DNA from: Cryptomeria japonica
Taxonomy: Eukaryota; Streptophyta; Pinopsida; Cupressales; Cupressaceae
Assembly: GCF_030272615.1 (NCBI RefSeq)
Contig: NC_081414.1
Coordinates: 340,298,502 to 340,362,501, forward strand
Reading direction: 5' to 3'
Length of the DNA stretch: 64,000 nt
The position numbers were made by a program, and so were the translations under genes. Shown piece by piece: positions 57,775 to 64,000 of this stretch. Below the pieces are notes generated by a model, which ran no database searches, was not told the DNA's origin, and worked only from the letters and a program-made list of their open reading frames with translations. How positions within the stretch are numbered: the stretch's first letter is position 1; the number at the start of each line of letters is the position of its first letter.

Positions 57775-59307
57775 ATGGGAGACAAAATGATGGAAATTGA
57801 TGAAGATTTAATTGCTCAAGCCACGGGTCTCACAAGAGAAGGGTGTAACTTCTACAGAGATAGGAAAGTTAGCAAGGAAGCAATTGAAAGATACCCGACC
57901 ACCGAGAAGGAGAAAAAACGACTGGTAAAGTTGAGCAAAACTTACTACCCGCCTAGGGCTTTTGCCAAACTCTGGTGGGAGGTTCTCTTTGTCTTAATGC
58001 GTTATATCACTCTAGATGGGAGGTTCACGAAAGTTTATGGTTATCACTTTGTTCTGTTAAATCACTTTAGGCACAATGAAAAGGTTAACTTCCCTTATTT
58101 TCTGCTCTGTTCTATGAACGCCACCATCAAGGCATACAAAGAAAACCCAATGGGTGATACTGCTATGCACCAAGGCTTTATGGTCCTCATTTATGACCAT
58201 ATTAAGTGCAACCAAATAGCTCAGATGCAGCCCTCTGTGGATTCTGAGGATGAGGGGTCTGACCCAGCCTTCTCAGAGGAAGAGGATTCTGACAGTGACC
58301 CTTCGACTGATACAGAGGACATCATGGATGTCTTGGACTATGAAATTGGGAAGAAGAGGAGTTACGCCAAAACAAGACCTTCATCCTCTAAGGGCAAAAA
58401 GCCTAAAGGTAGATCCCAGATAAGTATTTCTTCAGAAGAAGAGGCTTTAGATGAATCTAAGGAGGAAAGCCCTCAAGGGCTGCTGAAGACGAAAACAAAA
58501 GCTAATACCTAGACCAAGAAAAAGCACAAGAAGAAAGAGGAGATTGTTAAGGAACTGGATGTCCATCGACAGGAAAGTGCCCTGGACGCTGATTAGAATC
58601 TGGAAAAGGAGACCATGGGAGAAGCTCTTAGGGTTGTTGACACAATCATCACCCGACACATTCCTAAAGAGGAACAGGCAACCCCTGGAAAAACTAACCC
58701 CCTTGCTAACCCTCCCCCTGAGGGAATGAAAGGCTTCATGGAAACTATGGAGTGGCTTTTTAATGGTTACAAGAAAGCTGTGGATGAAAATAAAAAACTC
58801 TGCAATAGAGTTTTGATCTTGGAAACCATTAATACTGGGGAAGGAAAGACCATGGCCAACTATATAGAGGATCTGAAAAACACCATAGCTAAAGCCGAAA
58901 ACATAAGGGATGCCTTCAATCCCAGGTTTGAAAAAATTGAGAAGGATTTGCTGGAAAGGAATAAGCTTGCTGATGCTAACGACCAAACTCTCTCAGATAC
59001 TGTTAACAAAGTTGGCAAAATTGAGGAGTGTTTGAAGAGCATTGCTGAACAGAGCCTTAGCATCTTGAAGATTTCAGCTAACAACACCAACACCCTTATT
59101 AGCAAGTTGGATGAAGAAAAGGAAATCCTGGACATTGACCCAGAAACTGAAGGAACAAGGGAAGTTCAAGGTCCCAGAACCCACACAAGAGGCAAAAAGA
59201 AGGAAAAGAAACCCAACAAGGATCTGGAAGACCTTAAAGCTGTTGGGGCCACTTACGACGAGCTGGTGATAAAGGCGGAGGATCTGTTGAAGAAAATTAC
59301 TGTGTAG
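57775..59307 (+). pseudogene. Uncharacterised 510-codon ORF with two in-frame TAG codons
   Basis: A single frame from MGDKMMEIDEDLIAQATGL to LLKKITV, broken only by TAG at 58510-58512 and 58594-58596. The N-terminal part is compact and aromatic (KLWWEVLFVLMRYITLDGRF, YHFVLLNHFRHNEKVNFPY). An acidic Ser-rich stretch (SEEEDSDSDPSTDTED) and a Lys-rich stretch (GKKPKGRSQ) follow. After the stops comes a long charged helical C-terminus likely to form a coiled coil (IEKDLLERNKLADANDQ). I do not recognise a named family. The layout resembles the family X long ORF: helical N-terminal part, charged low-complexity middle, coiled-coil end. The codon pattern is coding-like throughout. It is most likely a retroelement-derived protein. 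Confidence 0.55.
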
Positions 59308-60719
59308 CGCCTTCTTTGTTTCTTTGTTGTTGTTAGTTTTGCTATCCTTTTTGGTTGCTAGCTTTTTGCCAGTCTTTATGTATGCGGTTCTTATTAGCTG
59401 GACTTTATGGTGTTTATTTTTATTTCCTTTGTTAAAGGTTTCGGGTCCTGAAAACCTATTTTTTTAATTAATCAGAACATAAAAAATAAAACTAAAAATG
59501 AATTGATTGATCTTGAATTGAATTTTATATGCAACTAGACTAGTGCCTTATTCCTTTTGGACAATAGAGTCATTCACTTGCAAACCCTATGTATAACTCT
59601 GAAAGAATTTTTTTAAATCCTCCCTTGGATGGATCTGTCAATTACCTAACCCTCAATGTTACAATTAGATGTCTTTGATTACAACTAGTCTGATTTAATT
59701 TAACTCTCGCAGAAAGACCAATCAAAATAAAATGCAAATATCCGCCTTTTGTCTCAAATGCACTCTAGATTTTTCTAACTTGCAATTACAACAAAATATT
59801 CACACAAGGATTTAAGATAACAACCACTTGCTTCAAATGGTTATGACAAAGAACTGATCTAAAGAGAAATTTACTACAACACAATAGAGAAAAATGAACA
59901 CTAACTATATTTTATTTATTCATATCTGATGATATTTTACCAATTTTTTTTTTTTTTAATATATGGGTCAGTGCAAGAAGATGAGTCCACTTTTTGGCCA
60001 AAAAGTGGAAGTGTTTTCCCTGATTTTCAAGTTTTGTCTCATTTGAGCTTAAATTTTGAAACACTTGGATATTGAATCTTGGAAAAAGTCAGTAATATAA
60101 AAAATAGCCCTCTGAGTCTACTTTCCAAATATGTAATTTATTTTAATACCCACATAATAAAAAATAACTTTTTGAATGGAGTTCTAAAAACTATGTTTTA
60201 AAAATGTATGTTTCAGGACCATACCATGCATGTGTATGACCCACACTTTTTGACACAATTCAAATTATTTTCTCAAACCCTTTTGGGAAATGGTTTGTAA
60301 CACAATGAAGATTGATGAACATATTTGTTTGTATTTTTTTTTAAATTATTTTTATATTAATTTTTTAATGACTATAATTATCTTTTTAAAAATTTAACGT
60401 GTACGACCCACATAATTTGACGTAAACTTAACATTTTTGATTTTTTTTAAAATATAAAAGAATTTTGTGTAGATTGATGGCATAAATTTTTTTTTCAAAA
60501 TTCATTAAAATAAAAAAGTTATTAAATTAACAAAATTAGTTAATATTTCAAGTTTATGAATCCGATTTAGTATTTAAATTAAATGAAAAATAGTTAAAAT
60601 AATCAATTTTTTGAAAAAATTACATATTTAAAATCTAGATAGTATAATTTGAAATGGGTTTTAATTTCGTATAAAAATTCTCTAATTAGAGGCACGTAAA
60701 CTATTTTAGAAGTTCATAT
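59308..60719. other. Gene-free AT-rich stretch
   Basis: No gene. T-rich just after the ORF (59308-59480), then A/T-rich with poly-T runs at 59945-59960 and elsewhere. No retroelement signature recognised. Confidence 0.45.
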
Positions 60720-60837
60720 TTGTGCTTTCATTCATGGAGATTTGAATTTGCAGGTCCATGTCTCAGGTGTGGCCATCCCAGGCCTATCCCAGACCTAATC
60801 CCAAGGCAAGTGGTGGGTTGTGAAATCAACTTCCAAA

Positions 60838-61140
60838 GAACGGGCCCCCGTTTTGAAAATGGGGGCCCGTTCGTTCCTAAAATTACCATTTTTGTCCAAA
60901 AATAAAAAAATGCGCCCAAAAAAATGGGTAAAATCGGATTTAAAAAAGGGAGCCTGTTTCGTTTTCAAGCGGGCATGCACGAAAAAATGGGTAAAATCGG
61001 ATTTAAAAAAGGGAGCCTATTTCTTTTTCAAGTGGGCCCCCATTTGAGAACAAAATGGGGGCCCTTTAGTTTCGCCTCGAGCCCTCGTTACTTTTTGCCT
61101 CGAGGGCTCAAAACAAAAATGGGCCCCCGTTTCTAAGAGC
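60838..61140. repeat. GC-rich hairpin and tandem-repeat patch
   Basis: Two inverted repeats with perfect 12-base arms: GAACGGGCCCCC/GGGGGCCCGTTC (60838-60849, 60861-60872) and GGGCCCCCATTT/AAATGGGGGCCC (61034-61045, 61053-61064). Between them lies a 51-base unit, ATGGGTAAAATCGG through AAGCGGGC, repeated at a 63-base spacing (60924-60974, 60987-61037). A further hairpin, CTCGAGCCCTCG/CGAGGGCTC, lies near 61076-61110. ORFs here on both strands are by-products of the palindromes. Confidence 0.75.
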
Positions 61141-61779
61141 GCGTTTTCCAACGCGCAGACTTCCACCAATTTGTGACCCATTACCTCACACTTACCCATA
61201 TCTATTACCATTTATTCCTTTCTCCCATTTAATTTTTTACATATAAACACCATATGTTAGGGTTACATCGTTTCATTTCATCCATCACATCTCTTAGTTT
61301 GGCGGCTTTCTAACAATTCAATCACTGTAGGTAACTGTCTTTCATTTCGGTATAGGTTATATCGATAAGTAACCACCAGCTTGATTTTGTTTTTCAGATT
61401 AACTATGACAAACACATCTTGGATGATGCCTATCAGTGTTACTTTCATTATCGACATATCTAAAAGTTGTCTTCTCGACTTCACAAGTCATCTCGATGAA
61501 GGTTTTGCCTTTGAATTTGCTGTGAGTTATCATGATCTCATTAGTTATACCAATAAGGATTCCTTCTCCATTTTACTTTTATCGCCATAGATTTCCCCGA
61601 TATTGATTTCTCAGTCATAAGTTTATAATCGAGATAGCTCTCCCGATATTATTCTATCTATTTACCATCAGGATAGTTTTAATGATTGGAACCCTGTTGA
61701 TGTGCTATTCCAACTTCATAAGCTATTTCAATGAGCCTGCATAATACATTCTTTTATATTTTCTTTCATTGGGATAACT
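61141..61779. other. Gene-free left flank of the solo LTR
   Basis: No gene. It contains scattered TCGATA/CCGATATT/TATCGAC words that continue on the other side of the solo LTR, showing both flanks were once joined. It ends with TAACT (61775-61779), the left target duplication. Confidence 0.5.
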
Positions 61780-63186
61780 TGATGAATAATGATGAACAAT
61801 AGATACCCTAACTGGTACTAAGAGTGGGGGGGGGGTGAATCAGTACATACAAAAATTCTCTCTATAACTTATCAAGTTAAAACAATACTAACCGGTTGTC
61901 ATCATCACTGAACTTAACCATGGCAATACTGGTTAAACACAGTAAGACTTCAGACAGTCAAAACCAGTAAAGTTGAATACTTCAAATACATTCAATACTT
62001 GATAACTACTTCACCCATAAACATATGCATCTGGTATATCAACAATACCATAACCATTAGCTCTGCATGCATAATCACTTAAACAAAGAATACTTAATCA
62101 TCACATGAAAATGTACAACTCATGATACAATTTTTTCACGTGGAAACCCAAATGGGAAAAACTATGGTGGGGATGAATACCCACAAGCTTATTTTGAACT
62201 CTTTTGAAGCTTGCTCTGTTAGGAGCCTAGTCTGGTTAAAGACTTTACAATAAGGTTTTGTTAGGAACCGATCCTGTTAAAGATCACCCGGTTAAGGGAT
62301 GACTATATACCTTGTTAAAGGTTACATTGCTAGAGGATTTAAAGAACTCAATGAACTTGAGTCACCTAGTTAGAGGATTTGCAGTAAGCTTGTTAAAGCT
62401 ACCCGACAAAGGGATTTTCCTTCTATTGAAATGGTTAGAAGACAACAAGCAAAACTTTGATCTGATAACAACACTACATGCCAAGGTAGATCCTTTTCAG
62501 TTCCTCTACTCTGCAATCACACTCTGCAGTTTTCCACTCACTGGTCTGGCAAGTATCTCATCACTCAGATACACACACAAAATTTGCCAACAAATTACAA
62601 TAACAAACATCATCGACCTTATAGACAACAATTAGGTCGGTGGCATAAACCCTAAACCCTAATCATTTAGGTTTACATTTATAGGCGGTCCAATCCTGAC
62701 CATCCAAACACTTTACATAGAATGAAACAATCTCGAATAGATCACAAGTCATTCTGCATCGTCCATTCTTCACCGCACATGGGAATTAGTAACCCATCAC
62801 ACTCTCTTCTCATACCGCTAAGAAGAATGATCATTCGCGAGGTAGACATTTAATGCAGTCGATCTTCACATGCAATATCCTCAAGGAAATCTTTCACGCA
62901 TGCAAAAGTGACGTGGAATCTTTATCTCATCCTCATCTCTTCACTAACTCATCACAGAATGTCACCAGTTGCATTGCACAAGCTAGATTGCCAAACCGGA
63001 AACCCTAGAGCTGAGACTAGCAACCGTTAGTCACACTTAGTGAAACCCTGACACCGGTTCACTACATCTCTTCATACCGGTTCACCAACTTCTTCCAATC
63101 TTCATATCGGTTCACTTGTACTTATCGACATCAATGAAAACATACATTATCATCATATCATCATGCCGGTTCATCATATGCCAACA
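61780..63186 (-). repeat. Solo copia LTR with target duplication
   Basis: 1,407 bases, minus orientation TGTTGGCATATGATG...TTCATCA, flanked by identical TAACT pentamers (61775-61779 and 63187-63191). No internal region is attached. It belongs to the same broad family as the LTR at 4566-6057: the G-tract AAGAGTGGGGGGGGGGTGAA, the GTGGGGATGAATACCCAC block, TGTTAAAG words and CCGGTT clusters all correspond. It is the product of recombination between the two LTRs of a former full element. Confidence 0.85.
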
Positions 63187-64000
63187 TAACTTACACCATC
63201 TGGATAGCCTTTTGAACTTACCCCGATCTTATATATAATTCCAATAGGATTTGTATGGGCATGATGTATTCCAAAATGTGTGTGTTGGGATAGATTACTC
63301 CATCGACATTACAATATACCGCTTCTCCTCCTTTGGTGGTTATTCCGATAGGCATCTCAACTATCGCGTTCGGTATAACTATACCGATGTAATTCTTATC
63401 GAGATATCAAGATCACAAAAAATTGTTGTTCCTCCTTTATCAATTATTTTGACATGCAATCAAGACTTCATGTTCAACATTGCTATCCCAATGTCCATGT
63501 TCAACACTGATTTATTGGATCAGGTTAGCTATCTCGATATAGATATCTAACATTGATTTATCAGATCGGAATAGCTTTTCTGATATATAAATGAAATGTT
63601 GATTGGTGAAGGTTATTTTACTGATCTTTTTTGGGTCTACTAGGGATTATTCACATAGGATTTAGGGCATAATGGAGATAGCATGTGGGATTTTATAATA
63701 GGTAAAATAAAACTTCTGTAGCTTCAACCTTTCACTTTCTTAAATAAAGAAGCTTGGTGATGACTGACATGCCAGGGGTACTAAGTATTATTATGAAATT
63801 TTGAGGTTTCAACAAGATGTAGAGGGCAAAGGAGTGAAAGAGAAAGATGGAATAAATTAGGAGGGAGTGGATTGAAAAGACATGGGGGATGAGGGATTCA
63901 AATTATTCGACATGAAGAGTGGCATTTAGGATGGGGATGGGGGATATGAGGTAGAGATTTGGGATATGAGTTGGCATTGAGGGAAGCTTTGGGTAAGGGA
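63187..64000. other. Gene-free right flank of the solo LTR
   Basis: The 99-codon open stretch at 63251-63550 has no domain and contains the same CGATAT-type words as the left flank, so I do not call it a gene. After 63700 the sequence is purine-rich on the plus strand (GGGGATGGGGGATATGAGG). Confidence 0.45.

Noticed and set aside
60720-61211. Several ORFs on both strands in the GC-rich patch
   Set aside because: They arise from palindromic and tandem repeat sequence and mirror each other.
63251-63550. 99-codon ORF right of the solo LTR
   Set aside because: No domain; the region contains the same CGATAT-type words as the non-coding left flank.
1-64000. CRISPR array, operon or prokaryotic system
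   Set aside because: No spaced identical repeats of that type, and the content is clearly plant nuclear DNA.

Overview
This window looks like nuclear DNA from a seed plant with a large, repeat-rich genome. A gymnosperm such as a conifer is plausible, but that is inference. The evidence is the content: nested plant LTR retrotransposons of the Ty1/copia and Ty3/gypsy (Tat/Ogre-like) types, one plant LRR receptor-kinase gene, and nothing bacterial. Almost everything recognisable is retroelement-derived. I see one apparent host gene, and it carries a premature stop.

Layout. Positions 1-475 hold the 5' leader side of a minus-strand copia-like element that runs off the left edge (PBS near 459-470). 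From 2149 to 23580 a pair of about 1.2 kb LTRs with near-matching 5-bp target duplications frames a composite nest. Inside it is a non-autonomous family, called family X here, arranged LTR-internal-LTR-internal: truncated 5' LTR at 4003-4565, LTR at 17680-18871. Its internal regions encode a long uncharacterised ORF present twice (13656-17351 and 19625-21335), with gag remnants at 12659-13120 and 18934-19222. The family X 5' LTR is broken by two copia elements joined head to head: a minus-strand one at 4566-9716 and a plus-strand one at 9717-12633.

Positions 25990-31632 are a minus-strand copia element with a perfect 5-bp target duplication (gattc) but a scrambled interior. Gag is fused to the integrase C-terminal region, and a gag-protease piece sits inside the RT. 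Positions 34826-50888 are a 16 kb minus-strand Tat-like gypsy element with about 1.86 kb, nearly identical LTRs. It keeps gag, protease, a G-patch-like linker, RT-RNase H, a second (archaeal-type) RNase H and integrase. Its coding frame carries many stops, most of the CGA-to-TGA type.

The right end holds a 5S rRNA-derived fragment (51091-51129) and a two-exon LRR subfamily XI (HAESA/CLAVATA1-like) receptor kinase on the minus strand (53548-56580). Tandem duplications lie just upstream of the kinase start. Further right are a second uncharacterised ORF with two in-frame TAG codons (57775-59307), a GC-rich hairpin/tandem repeat patch (60838-61140), and a solo copia LTR with perfect target duplications (61780-63186).

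The genes do not form a pathway. The window records repeated insertion, recombination and methylation-type decay of retroelements around one receptor-kinase locus. The least explained component is the long family X ORF and the possibly related ORF at 57775.
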